DNA of 64,000 nt, from assembly GCF_029525575.1 (NCBI RefSeq), contig NZ_JAPDIA010000003.1, positions 1,666,214 through 1,730,213 of the forward strand, written 5' to 3'. Positions 9,723-20,995 of this stretch are shown here, piece after piece. The translations under genes and the position numbers were made by a program. The notes under the pieces are model-generated. The model was not told where the DNA came from, made no database searches, and saw only the letters and a list, made by a program, of their open reading frames with translations. Source of the DNA: Cohnella rhizosphaerae. GTDB taxonomy: Bacteria > Bacillota > Bacilli > Paenibacillales > Paenibacillaceae. Position 1 is the stretch's first letter. Every line of letters starts with the position of its first letter.

Positions 9723-11649
9723 GTGCAGACGACGATGATCACAGCGACGTCTCCCGCTGCGCCGATGCTCAAAAACTTTTTAACGCGCGTGCTGCCGCTC
9801 CTCTGGCGTCTGTCTCCGCGCCTGTTCGCGGCGTCCGTTGCCGTGCACTTGCTGCAGGCCGCCATCCCTACGCTCCAATTGTACTGGACGCAGGCGCTTA
9901 TCGATGCGGTCGCCGCCGCAGCCAGGCAGGAACCGGGCGCCTGGAGCCGGGCAGGCCTGCTGCTGGGTTTGCAGGGAGCGACCTACGCGCTGGAGCACGC
10001 GATCCGCTTCGGCGGCGCCTATGTTCTCGCAGCGACCAAGCAAAAGGCGAACTTCGAGCTGAATCGGTCCGTTATCGACAAATGCGCGCGGCTGCCGCTC
10101 GTTTACTTTGACCAGCCCGACTATTACGACAAGCTTCAGCGGGTATCCAAGGGGGTGGAATATCGCGGCGTCTCGATTTTGGAGCACGGCTTCCAGCTGC
10201 TGCAAAGCGTGTTTACGATCGCCGGCTTTCTGGTCGTACTGGCGAGCTTGCATTATTCGCTGGCGCTCGGCATGCTGCTGCTCGTGATCCCGATCTTTGT
10301 GGTGAACATTCGAATCGGACAGCAGAAGTACCGCCAGATCGTGCATCAGACTCCGGCGAGCCGCAGAGCCGAATATTTCGCCGAGCTGCTCAAAGGCCGC
10401 GACGCGGCCAAGGAAATGCGGGTGTTCGGCCTGTTCGATTACATGAAAGCGCAGTGGCGGACGCTATACTGGGTCAACGCGGGAGAACAGATCGCGCTGG
10501 AAAAAAGATCGCTGCTCAAGCAGTTTTGGACCGAAACGTTCTCGATGGCCGTAACGACGGGAACCGCGTTCTATTTGCTGTTTCTGACCGTGCGCGGCTC
10601 CCTGACGCTGGGGCACTTCGCGGCGCTGACCCAGGCGCTCGCCACGACGAGGCACCAGCTCATCATCGCCGTCGTCAACCTGTCGCGCATCCATGAGGAG
10701 ATGCTGTTCATGAATGAATGGCTGGCTTTCCTGGCGCTGCCGGAGGAGAGCGGCGCGGCGCGGCTGGAGGCGGAGCGAAGCAAAGCGGGGAAAGGCGAGG
10801 CGGATGAGAGCGAGCTAGCGAGCAGCCGGCTTCGCGGCGCTTCCCGCAGCGGGCGAGCCCCGGCAGGCATATCCGTGCGCGGCTTGACCTTTGCCTATCC
10901 GGGACAGTCCGAGCCGACGCTCCGCGATATCAGCTTCGACGCGCCGGCCGGCCGGACGATCGCGATCGTCGGGGGCAATGGCGCCGGCAAGAGCACGCTG
11001 GTCAAGTGCATTATGGGCTTGTACGAGCCGCAGGAAGGAGCCGTCTCGGTCGGCGGAGAACGGCTCGTTGCAGGACGAGGGCGGTATGGCAAGTTCGGCG
11101 CGGTATTTCAGGATTTCGTTCGCTTTCAGTTCCCTGTCCGGCAGAGCATCGGGCTCGGCAATCCCGAGCGGCTTGAAGACCAGGCGCGGGTGGAGACCGC
11201 CGCGGCCCGGGCGGGGGCCAGCGAGTTCATCGCACGGCTTGCCGCAGGGCTTCGCGACGCCGCTCGGAGCGATGTTTGAGGACGGCCGCGAGCTGTCTTA
11301 CGGCCAATGGCAGAAAATCGCTTTGAGCCGGGCATTCTTTAAGGATGCGCCATACATCGTGCTGGACGAGCCGACTTCCGCGATGGACCCGATCGCCGAG
11401 GCGCAGCTGTTCGAGCGGTTCGCCCGTCTGGCGGCCGGCAAGACCACGCTGATGGTGTCTCACCGGCTGGGGAGCTGTCGTTTCGCCGATCTGATACTTG
11501 TGCTCCGCGACGGCCGGCTCGTCGAGCAGGGGACGCATGACGAATTGATGAGCGACGGCGGCGAGTACGCGCGGATGTACGCGACGCAAGCGAAATGGTA
11601 CGCGAAAACGAACGATCCGAGACCGCTTGAGCCTTCCAGTCAAAGATAA
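9723..11649 (+). CDS. ABC exporter with fused membrane and ATPase domains, one apparent frameshift
   Basis: About 641 residues. The N-terminal half is an exporter-type membrane domain with six expected helices and the C-terminal half is the ATPase: Walker [13 protein letters not shown]-loop [12 protein letters not shown], signature ELSYGQWQ in place of LSGGQ, Walker [14 protein letters not shown] and H-loop MVSHRLG. The frame changes near 11236-11246, where GGCTTGCCG minus one T gives [20 protein letters not shown]. No C39 leader peptidase domain is present. The architecture matches single-gene exporters of lantibiotic-like peptides. Last gene of the peptide cassette; the start GTG is 4 bp after the thioredoxin stop, so coupled expression is likely. 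Lipid or drug export is the alternative. Confidence 0.87.
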
Positions 11650-11659
11650 GGCAGCAAAT

Positions 11660-11697
11660 AGAATAGGAGAAGCGGATGATTCCGCTTCTCCTATTCT
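11660..11697. terminator. Bidirectional terminator between exporter and CGTase
   Basis: Perfect 16-bp stem AGAATAGGAGAAGCGG / CCGCTTCTCCTATTCT with a 6-nt loop, between two convergent genes. Confidence 0.85.
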
Positions 11698-11730
11698 TGT
11701 TCCGCTTTGCGCGTTCGAAACCGCTACTCG

Positions 11731-13892
11731 TTACTGCCAGTTCACCGTCACGGTCGCCGTGCCGCTGGCCGGCGTCGTGAACGTATGGTTCGAGCCGCCC
11801 TCCCAGGTGACGACAGAGCCGTTTTTCTTGAGGAACTTGAACTGCAGCGCCGTGTTCGCAGGCACGCTGACATCGTAGTACCAGTTCGGATAAGCGGCGA
11901 TGATCTGGTTGAAGATCGGGCCGATCGCCGAAGCGGGGGGTCCAGTTGCCGAGCTCGGATACGCTGCCGGTCAGGTAGACGTTCTCGCCGAGCGAGGTCG
12001 TGGCGTTCTGCACGATGAAGCGGATCGAGACCTGGTCGCCGCTTAAAATGTTGAAGCCGTTGTAAGCGTTGCTGTCGACGGCGCCGGAGGTGCGGACCTT
12101 GACGTCGTACTTGCCGGAAGTCACCGACGGGACGATGGCTTTGATCTGGGTGTCCTCCCAGGAGACGATGCTCGAGCCCGTCACTGCGTTCGTGCCGAAG
12201 TAGACGGTGCCCTTGGTCGCGCCGAAGCCGCGGCCGTCGATCGTCACCGTGTTGCCCGCTTTGCCCATGACAGGTCCGACATGGCCGATCGTCGGCGTCG
12301 CGGCTGCAGGCGTCGACTGCCAGACGGCTGCGCCGCCTGCCGCGAGGGTGAAGGTGCTCACGGCGCCGCCGCTGCCGGCCGTAATGCTGCCTCCGCCGAG
12401 CAGACCGCCGAGCGCGTCGCTGTAAGTGCCCGCGGGCAGGGAGGTAATCAACCCGGAGATCGAGGCGGAAGCGCTAGCGCTGCGGTTGATGGCGACGACC
12501 GCCACGCTGTTGCCGAACTTGCGCTCATAGACGTAGACGTCGTTGTTGATCCAGCGCTGCTGGGTCGTGCCGTAGGCGATCGCAGGGTTGGACTTGCGAA
12601 GCGGCGCGAGCGCCTTGATGACTTTGAACGCGGTCGTCGTCGTCGAGAACGAGCTCATCATGCCGCGATTGTCCGGATCGGTGCCGCCCGTCATGTATTG
12701 CTCCGTACCGTAATAGATGGCGGGTACGCCGCGGGACGTGAGCGTGAAGGCGAGCGCCTGCTCAAGCCGGCGGTCGCTGACGGCGCTGCTCTTGAAGCGC
12801 TCCATGTCGTGATTGTCGATGAAGGTAACCTGATCGGCCACTTGCGCGTAATCGGTGCCGGTCGCCGAGATCATGGAATCCAGGCCGTACATCGTATCCG
12901 AGTTGTCGCGGAACACGTTGCGAACCTTGGCGTTGAATCGAAAATCGAGCAGGCTCATGCCGGATTCGTTCGCGAATTTGGTGTTGTCCGCGTCCGCGGC
13001 GGCCGAACCGAGGAACCACTCGCCGAAGACGAAGACGGGCTGATAGCCGTAGATGGAGGCGAGCCAATTTTTCTGCCAGCCCATGGACATATGCTTGACC
13101 GCGTCGACGCGAATGCCGTCCACGCCGAGGTCGAGCCATACTTTGATGGCGTCCTTAAAGTACGTATCGAGCGTGCTGTTCTGCTGTTCGATGTCGGCCA
13201 GATCGTACAGGTTTTTGTAGATGCCGTTCTCGAGGCTGGAGAAGTCGGAGCCCCCGTTGTGGTGGAAGTAGCCGTTCGTGTCGCTCGTGTAGCCCCCAAG
13301 CAGCGAGCCGTTGTTGTACAGCTTGCCGTTTTCCGCGAAGCTCGTATTCGTTTCCATCGCCGGAGACGTATGATTCGGCGCGAAGTCGATGACGATCTTG
13401 ATCCCTTTGGCGTGCGCCGCGGCGATCAGATTTTGCAGGTCCGTGAAGCTGCCGTAATAGGGGTTGGTTTTCTTGAAGTCGCGCGCCCAATAGCCGTGAT
13501 AAGAAGCGTTGGTGACCCCGGAGTAGGTAACCGCGGCATAAATATTTTCGACCGGCTGGGAGATCCACAGCGCCGTGATGCCCATATCGGAAAAGTAGTT
13601 GGCGTTGATCTTGTCGGTAATGCCCTGCCAGTCGCCGCCGCAGTATACGCGCTTGTTCGTGCAGCCGGAGCTGAAGGTCGAGCCCGAAGGGTTGTTGGAC
13701 GCGTTGCCGTCGTAGAATCGGTCCGTGAAGATCTGATAGATGACGTCCGTGCTGAAGTTCTGCTTGTTGGAGACGGCGGTATCGGCCGCTGCGGAGGCGG
13801 TGCCGATCGGAACGCCAGGGGCAGCGAGGCCCGCGACGAGCAGCGCGACGACGGCCGCGGAGGTCAAGCCCTTTTTTAAGCCATTTGTACAT
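11731..13892 (-). CDS. cgt: Cyclomaltodextrin glucanotransferase (CGTase), secreted, two apparent frameshifts
   Basis: Extracellular enzyme that converts starch into cyclodextrins (EC 2.4.1.19). The reconstructed protein of about 720 residues has a signal peptide ([15 protein letters not shown]... to ASAAAD) and the five-domain CGTase order: GH13 barrel with [47 protein letters not shown] (nucleophile), FVFGEWFLG (acid) and [10 protein letters not shown]; then the C domain, a TIG domain ([20 protein letters not shown]) and a C-terminal CBM20 ending VTVNWQ. An extra T (coding A) at 13872-13877 separates the true start at 13892 from the rest, and an extra G at 11935-11940 scrambles the CBM20. 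AGGTGG lies before the start. Similarity to Paenibacillus CGTases is strong by eye. Confidence 0.93.
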
Positions 13893-14018
13893 GAGAAAAT
13901 CCACCTTTCTGAAATGGGTTGCCCTGGACATGTCTGAAGCGGTTACAAAATGAGTTCCGATTCGCCGTTCTTCGCGAAATGCGTGCGCGCCACCTCCTTT
14001 TTTTGTGCAACGGCAAAA

Positions 14019-14052
14019 ACCCCGGCAGCTCCGAAGGGAGTTACCGGGGTTG
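14019..14052 (-). terminator. Terminator after the lacI gene
   Basis: AACCCCGG / CCGGGGTT stem with inner CTCC/GGAG pairs. On the minus strand it is followed by TTTTT, fitting termination of the lacI gene at 14154 before the CGTase gene. Confidence 0.75.
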
Positions 14053-14053
14053 T

Positions 14054-14075
14054 TTTAAACCGTCAGGTTTAAAAA
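14054..14075. promoter_or_regulatory. Inverted repeat TTTTAAACC-N4-GGTTTAAAA
   Basis: Perfect 9-bp arms with a 4-bp centre between lacI and CGTase. It may strengthen the adjacent terminator or be a repressor site; sequence alone cannot tell. Confidence 0.4.
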
Positions 14076-14153
14076 AGCAGTGCCCTCAAATTATGATTAG
14101 CGACCTAATAATAAGAAAATTCTGGTCGTTTTGTCAATCTAAAAATAGCGGCG

Positions 14154-15122
<969 letters not shown>

Positions 15123-15183
15123 CTATCATAGAGGGCGTCCCGAGAGCCTGTCAAACGCGCAAAATACGATGCTCGATTTTCGA

Positions 15184-15233
15184 TTGACATTTTTAGGGAG
15201 GCTCTTTATACTAAAGTTACTTAAACGATTAAG
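15184..15233 (+). promoter_or_regulatory. Promoter and operator of the MFS gene
   Basis: TTGACA (15184-15189), exactly 17 bp, TATACT (15207-15212), then the palindrome CTTAAACGATTAAG (15220-15233) over the expected start site: a textbook repressible promoter facing the lacI gene. Confidence 0.75.
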
Positions 15234-15281
15234 TTGCATGTTATTCCGTTATTTATGTGGATTTCGGAAAGGGGAATGCGA

Positions 15282-16556
15282 ATGCAAGCGCCGATTCAAG
15301 CTGCGGACGCCCGCCGGCAGGCAGGGCCGGCGACCGCCGAGGAGACGTTGCCGATATGGCGCAATCGCTCGTTCATGCGGCTGTTGACCGGCTATACGGC
15401 ATCCGTGTTCGGAGACAGCTTCAACGGCATCGCCATCAGCCTGTGGGTGCTGCAGACGACCGGAAGCGCGCAGCGAATGGCCGCCGTGCAGATCTGCTAC
15501 CTGAGCGTAGGTTTCCTGTTCGGCTCGTTCGCCGGCACGATCGCGGACCGCATCGACCGCCGCCGGCTGATGCTGTTCTCGGAGCTGTCGCGCAGCGCGA
15601 TCGCGGCGATTCTGGCCGTCTCGCTGTTTGTATTCCACGCGCCGTTTCCGACGCTGCTCGTGCTGGCTTCGCTTTCCATGTTTTGCAGCCTGCTGCTGAG
15701 CCCCGCCTTTCATGCGTCGACGACGGCGATCGTCGGTCCGGCGCGCGTTCAGCAGGCCGCCAGCGCCATCCATATCGCCGACAATGCCGCTCGCATCTCG
15801 GGACTGGCCGTCGCGGGCGTCGTCGTTTCTTCCTTCGGCGGACTGACCGCGATCTTGACCACTGCCGCCACCTTTTTGTTTTCCGCCATTTGTACGCTCT
15901 TCACGCGGGGATTTCCGCCGATCGCGCGTTCCGCCGCCGAGACGAGGCCGTCCTTTCTGCAAGATTGGCGAGGCGGAATCGACTATATACGGCAGGATGC
16001 GCTCGTTCGATCCATCGTGTTTTTGGCGCCGCTGCTGTCCGCCTTCTTTCTTAGCGCCATCATGCTCGTGCAGGTCATTGCCATCGGCCAGTGGAAGGCC
16101 AATCCTGTCGAGTTCGGCCTGCTGGAGATGTGCATTCCGCTCGGCTATCTGGCCGGGGCCGGCATTATCCTGAGCCTGGGCAAAAGGATGGGCAGACGGG
16201 GACGCCTTGTATTCGCCGGTCTTATACCGCTCGGACCGCTGTACGCCGCCGTCTCTTTTATTTCATCGCCGCTGCTGGCGTTGCCGTTGATCCTTCTCGG
16301 CGGTTTGCTGTTCGCCTTTTGCTCGATGATGATCCAAATCATTTTAAAGTCGGAGGTTCGCGGTGAACTGCAGGGTCGCATCTACGGGACCCTCGGCGCG
16401 ATCACGAGCGTGGCCCCGACCTTGTCGCTGGCGGCCGTCTCCATGCTTGCCGACCGCTGGGGCGCCGGGCGCGTGCTCGTCGTCCTCGGGGCGCTGCTGC
16501 TGGCGCTCGGTATCGTGGCCGCAGCGCTGCTGAAGCCGATTCGCCATTATCGATAA
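15282..16556 (+). CDS. MFS transporter (MefA/EntS-like exporter family)
   Basis: An intact 424-residue membrane transporter. The N-terminus LPIWRNRSFMRLLTGYTASVF and the loop motif GTIADRIDRRRLM between helices 2 and 3 are typical of the MFS_3/MefA-like group, which mostly exports drugs, macrolides or siderophores; about twelve hydrophobic segments follow. I chose the second ATG (15282) since AAAGGGG ends 7 nt upstream; the ATG at 15276 is too close. It is driven by a strong promoter with a LacI-type palindrome, so it may belong to the sugar regulon of the neighbouring repressor, which would be unusual for this family. Substrate unknown. A hairpin and a terminator separate it from the esterase operon. 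Confidence 0.85.
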   Translation: MQAPIQAADARRQAGPATAEETLPIWRNRSFMRLLTGYTASVFGDSFNGIAISLWVLQTTGSAQRMAAVQICYLSVGFLFGSFAGTIADRIDRRRLMLFSELSRSAIAAILAVSLFVFHAPFPTLLVLASLSMFCSLLLSPAFHASTTAIVGPARVQQAASAIHIADNAARISGLAVAGVVVSSFGGLTAILTTAATFLFSAICTLFTRGFPPIARSAAETRPSFLQDWRGGIDYIRQDALVRSIVFLAPLLSAFFLSAIMLVQVIAIGQWKANPVEFGLLEMCIPLGYLAGAGIILSLGKRMGRRGRLVFAGLIPLGPLYAAVSFISSPLLALPLILLGGLLFAFCSMMIQIILKSEVRGELQGRIYGTLGAITSVAPTLSLAAVSMLADRWGAGRVLVVLGALLLALGIVAAALLKPIRHYR

Positions 16557-16644
16557 CGAGGATTGAAAAATTAAATATTTACAAATTATCCAGATTGTAT
16601 TAAGTTGGAAGTGCGTCAGTCACGTACAATCCGAGGGCCATGAA

Positions 16645-16675
16645 TTTTTAAAACATGGTTGTCATGTTTTAAAAA
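16645..16675. repeat. Perfect 13-bp inverted repeat
   Basis: TTTTTAAAACATG, loop GTTGT, CATGTTTTAAAAA, immediately before the CCCCG terminator. The combination resembles that at 14019-14075. It could fold as an RNA hairpin or bind a protein. Confidence 0.6.
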
Positions 16676-16676
16676 C

Positions 16677-16719
16677 AACCCCGTTTTCCCGGCATCGCTT
16701 CGGGAGAGCGGGGTTTTTT
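16677..16719 (+). terminator. Rho-independent terminator of the MFS gene
   Basis: AACCCCG ... CGGGGTTTTTT with additional CCCG/CGGG pairs inside. The remainder of 16557-16810 shows no gene; purine-rich GGAGGAGAAGAGG stretches precede the esterase start. Confidence 0.8.
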
Positions 16720-16810
16720 GGCGCAGCTCGGCGCAGGGAGACGCGGAAGGAGGAGAAGAGGAGAAAAGGAGAAAAGGAGCTTAGAAAGATAGCAGATCGG
16801 AGGGAGAGAT

Positions 16811-18205
16811 ATGCCGCTTCAAGCAACTGTACTGACGGTAGAAGGATTTCGAGCCAGCCGATTAGACAACGAAAGGAGGTTATTCATATACTTGCCCCCG
16901 GGCTACCGCCGGGAGACGTCCGCGCATTATCCGGTGCTCTATATGCATGCGGGACAGCGCGCCTTCGATCCGGCCGCGCCGGGGACCGAATCTTGGCGCA
17001 TCCATCGCGCGGCCGAGCGGTTGATCGAATCTGGGCAGATGGACGGGATCATCATCGTGGCGATCGCCCATGTCCGGCCAGCCGAAGTCAACGAGTATTA
17101 TCACTTCAAGGCGCCGGCCGAGGAAGCGCCCTTTATCCGGTGCGCGGGACTCGACTATGAGGATTTCGTCGTCAACGAGGTGAAGCCGTACATCGATGCC
17201 CGGTTCCGCACGCTGCCGGATCCGGCGAATACAGGCCTGATCGGGTCTTCCGCAGGCGGCTTGTGCACCTACCACATGGGATTCCGCCGTCCGGACGTAT
17301 TCGGCAAGCTGCTGCTGCTGTCGCCCTACTTCGTCAAGCCGCAGCTGGACGACGAGGCGCCCGCCGGCTTGCGGGAAGAACGACTTTATGAATCGTACAA
17401 GGGCCGCATCCCCGTTAAAGTATGGATGGACATCGGGGATGCGGAAGGACTCTTTCTGCCGAGGCACGTGCGCGAGGTCGCCGTCGACCTCATCGGGCAA
17501 GGCTTCCGCTACGGCGAGGATCTGGCTTATCTCGAGCAGCCCGAGGCCGCGCATCAGGAGACCGACTGGGGAGATCGGGTGCATCTTCCGCTCTTGTACA
17601 TGTTCGGCCGAACGGGAAGTCCGGCGTCGCTCGAGCTTCGCGGCCGGACCGAGATCGGGCTTGCGGGCGGTCATCGGACGCATGTCAATGCGATCCTGCG
17701 CTACGACAGCGGCTTCGCGGTCAGCGTGCTGAACGGCGAATACCGCGTCGGGGACCCGACCGTGCTGGAGGCGCTGCCCGACGGCACGTTACTCCCGCGG
17801 CGGCCGGGAACGACGACCTTGACGCTGTCTTGCTGCGGGCTTGCGGCGACCGGCGTCTACACGGTAGTGCCGGCGCTGTCCGATCGCGTCGTCGTCGAGA
17901 TGACCGCAGACGTCCCGCCGGAGGAGACGCCGCCCGACGCCATTTACGGCGCGATGGGCATGCGCCTGGTGCATGCCGGCGGCAACCGGTATGCCGGACG
18001 ATTCCGGGTGCCGAGGGACGCCGGCTATCGCTTCCGCTTCACCAAAGGGTTCCGCAAGTTCGAGACGGATGCCGCGGGCGGCGTCCTGCCGAATCGTTCG
18101 TTCCGGGCGTCGGACGATATGTCGCTGCACTGCGAGGTCGCGCGCTGGGAAGAGACGCGATCCCGGGCGTCGGAAGGGAGGGGCCGCGTTGATTCGACCT
18201 TTTGA
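16811..18205 (+). CDS. Enterochelin-esterase-like alpha/beta hydrolase
   Basis: An intact 464-residue protein of the putative-esterase family (Fes/antigen-85 type). The first 270 residues hold the hydrolase fold: LFIYLPPGYRRETSAHYPVL, a large insertion, then the nucleophile elbow GLIGSSAGGL, DIGDAEG (candidate acid region) and EAAHQETDWGDRV (candidate His). The C-terminal 180 residues look like a beta-rich accessory region. No signal peptide is visible, so it is probably cytoplasmic. The C-terminus overlaps the next start (TTG 18189), so it is the first gene of a four-gene operon with a carrier, an adenylating enzyme and a dioxygenase. In that setting it may hydrolyse a siderophore or release a thioester product; both are inference. 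Confidence 0.8.
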   Translation: MPLQATVLTVEGFRASRLDNERRLFIYLPPGYRRETSAHYPVLYMHAGQRAFDPAAPGTESWRIHRAAERLIESGQMDGIIIVAIAHVRPAEVNEYYHFKAPAEEAPFIRCAGLDYEDFVVNEVKPYIDARFRTLPDPANTGLIGSSAGGLCTYHMGFRRPDVFGKLLLLSPYFVKPQLDDEAPAGLREERLYESYKGRIPVKVWMDIGDAEGLFLPRHVREVAVDLIGQGFRYGEDLAYLEQPEAAHQETDWGDRVHLPLLYMFGRTGSPASLELRGRTEIGLAGGHRTHVNAILRYDSGFAVSVLNGEYRVGDPTVLEALPDGTLLPRRPGTTTLTLSCCGLAATGVYTVVPALSDRVVVEMTADVPPEETPPDAIYGAMGMRLVHAGGNRYAGRFRVPRDAGYRFRFTKGFRKFETDAAGGVLPNRSFRASDDMSLHCEVARWEETRSRASEGRGRVDSTF

Positions 18206-19575
18206 ACCGCTGATGGACATTCCCTATTACTATCCCTGCAATCTTCCGCTCATCCGCGAAGTGCTCGGACGGCAAGGCATACGCAGCGGTCTCGGCCTTC
18301 TGGCTGCAGCGCGTCTGTACGGCGTGACTGCCTGCTCCGACACGGGACTGGTAAAAACCTACTTCAACAAGCTGGATTATGCCGAGGCCGTCTGGCGCCA
18401 GACGGGCAAGACGGAGTATGACGGCCTGGAGGCGGGCTTGCGCGAAGGGCGGCGTCTGATCGGGGAAGGCGAGCTGTTTCTGGCGACCGGCACGAGCTAT
18501 TACCTGCCGTATTGCGAAGACTATCTGTCCCCCAAGTACATCGCGAAGCTCGTCGATCCCGCCTCGCGCCAGTATCTGGTCGATCATTGGCTCGCCGTAT
18601 ACGGCATCGAGGAGACGCGGCTGCAGGTGTACGACCCGGTGCCGGCACGCTATATCGGCCCGCTGTCGCTGCAGGCGTTCGGCGATTTCTGGAAGGGCAA
18701 CAAGGCAATCCCCGAGCTGGCGGGCGCGAAGCGCAAGGAGGAGCTGCATTCGTACTGCTCGATCGGCATCGTCGCGTCCGACGACGCGCGTTCATCTGCC
18801 TATGAGGAGCTGCTGCTGCGGGCGGTAGCCACGCATGCGCACGAATACTTGTCCGCCCGGGAGATCGCGGAAGGAGAACGAACGTATTATTTCGGCCACG
18901 CGGTCACGAGAAGACTGCTGGCGCAACTGCACCTTAGCCTGTCTGAAGGGGCGGCGTCACTTGGCGCGCTGTCGGCATACTTGTTCGACATGCGGTGGAG
19001 CCGGTACTTTTTCCGCGACTTGCTGCGGGAGACGGCGGAGACGCTCGGCTCGCCGTTCAAGGCGCATGCCGAAGCGTTCGAGGCGGTCATCGCGGATTGG
19101 GAGGAGGCGCACAAGCAATTGCAAGGCCGTTCGGCCGCCGAGAGGCTGGCGAAGCTCGGCGCCTCGCTGGAAGCGTTGGCCGGTCGCGAGCATCGGCTGT
19201 ACGAGACGCTCTGGGCGGATTCGCGGGCGGCGGGCCTGTTCGACAAGCGCGCGCGTCGGGAGGATGGGGAAGCGGGCGTAAGGCAAGCGCTGCTGCGGAT
19301 CGTGCTCGATAGCTGCGAGGACCTGAACCGGCTCCATGACGGCGCGATTCCCGTCGAGCTCGGCGCCGCGGCGCCGCTCTACGGCCGCAACGGCAATCTC
19401 GACTCGCTCGGACTCGTCTCGCTGCTCGCTTCCGTCGAGCAAGGTATCGAGGAAGCGCTCGGACTTGGCGTCGCGCTGTCGGACATCGCCGCCGCAAGCC
19501 GTGCCCGACAGTCCCTACCGCACGGTCGACACGCTGGTCGATTATTTGCTCGAACGTCTGCCAGAGGCTGGCTGA
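18189..19575 (+). CDS. AsbE-like (DUF6005-type) protein fused to an acyl/aryl carrier domain, one apparent frameshift
   Basis: About 462 residues. The N-terminal 350 residues (MDIPYYYPCNLPLIREVLG, LATGTSYYLPYCEDYLSPKY, LQVYDPVPARYIG) resemble the family I associate with petrobactin protein AsbE; this assignment is from memory. The last 80 residues resemble a phosphopantetheine carrier domain, with the probable attachment Ser in GNLDSLGLVSLL, and finish SPYRTVDTLVDYLLERLPEAG. The frame changes at GCAAGCC (19494-19500), where one base too many is present. The TTG start at 18189 follows GGGAGGGG and overlaps the esterase. The pairing with the adjacent adenylating enzyme suggests a substrate is loaded on the carrier and transferred to an amine. 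No NIS synthetase or NRPS gene is nearby. Confidence 0.6.
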
Positions 19576-19586
19576 GGAGGATCGCG

Positions 19587-20995
19587 ATGCAAGAATACAG
19601 CATGTTGACGGAGCGGTTCGAGCGGTACGGCGAGCGGTCGGCGATCGTCTGGCGGGACCGGGCTTATTCTTACGCTTGGCTGATCGGGCAGATCGAGACG
19701 ATGAGGAGCCTTCTGCAGGCAGAAGGAATCGAGCGCGTCGTCGTCTCGCTGGAGACCGAATATTCGCCCTATGCCGCAGCCGCTATTTTCGCTTTGTTGG
19801 GCCAGTCCTGCATCGTGCTGCCGATCGACGGCAGCCTGGTGGCGGCCAAGGTCGAGGAGTATCTCGACGTCGGCGAAGCGCAGGCAAGAATCTGCGCGCG
19901 CGAAGCGGACTTGTCGATCCGCCGTATGGACGGCAGGGAGGTCCGCAGTCCGCTGCTGCGCGGATTGCTGTACCAGCGCGTGCCGGGAATCGTGCTTTTT
20001 TCCTCCGGCTCGACGGGCAGAAGCAAGGCGGCCGTGCACCGCGCAGACAGGCTGCTGGCGAAGTTCCGCGCAGAAGGGCGCGCCGCGAGGACGATTCCCT
20101 TCATGATGTTCGATCATATCGGCGGGATGAACACGCTGCTGACGACGCTGGCGAACGGCGGCTGCCTGCACGTGCTCAAGGACCGGTCGCCGGAGGAGGT
20201 GTGCCGGACGATCGAGCGCTACCGGATCGAGGTGCTGCCGGTCTCGCCGACCTTTATGAACCTGCTGCTCCTGAGCGGCGCGCATCGGGCGTACGATCTA
20301 AGCAGCCTGAAGGTCGTCTCCTACGGCTCCGAGGTGATGCCGGCCCGCACGCTTGCCGCCTGGAACGCGGCGTTTCCCGATGTCCGCGCCGTACAGGCGT
20401 ACGGCATGTCCGAGCTCGGCGTGCTCAAGACGAAGTCCAAAAGCTCGGATTCGCTGCTTTTCTCGCTGCAGGGAGACGGCGCCCAGTATCGGATCGTCGA
20501 CGGACTGCTCGAGATCAAGGCCGAATCCGCGATGATCGGCTATCTGAACGCGCCCGACCCGTTCACCGACGACGGATGGCTGCGAACGGGGGGACGAGGC
20601 GGTCGTGGAGGACTGCTATATCCGCATTCTGGGGCGGCGATCGGAGATTATCAACGTCGGCGGGGAAAAGGTCTACCCCGCGGAGGTGGAGAGCGTGCTT
20701 CAGGAGCTGGCCGGCATCGAGGAAGTCGTCGTGAGCGCGGAGACGAGCGGCATCACGGGGCAGATGGTGATGGCGACGGTGAAGCTGCGCGAGGACGTAG
20801 CGCCGAGCGTGAGCGAGCTGCGAAGGCGGATATGGGCGTTTTGCCGGGATAAGCTGCCTGCCCACAAGATACCTCAGAAGATCGTCATTACCCGGGAATC
20901 GCTCACCAGCAAGCCGGCTGAAAAAAATTCGCAAGCCGCACGCGCAGGAAGACACGCCAAATATGAATGGACGAAGAGAGGCGGAATCAAAATGA
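19587..20995 (+). CDS. AMP-forming adenylate ligase (ANL superfamily), two apparent frameshifts
   Basis: About 468 residues, acting in the cytoplasm to adenylate a carboxylic acid and load it on a carrier or CoA. Visible motifs: P-loop GIVLFSSGSTGRSKAAVHR, the A5-type region AYGMSELG, then after a G6 run at 20588-20593 (one G too many) the hinge motif TGDEAV, GRRSEIINVGGEKVYPAEVE and, after GCAAGCC at 20909-20915 (one base too many), the end SRLKKIRKP with the catalytic Lys region. The ATG at 19587 follows GAGGAGGA, and the corrected stop (20993-20995) overlaps the next ATG. It is the obvious partner of the upstream carrier domain, as AsbC is for AsbD in petrobactin assembly. The acid used cannot be read from sequence. 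Confidence 0.82.
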
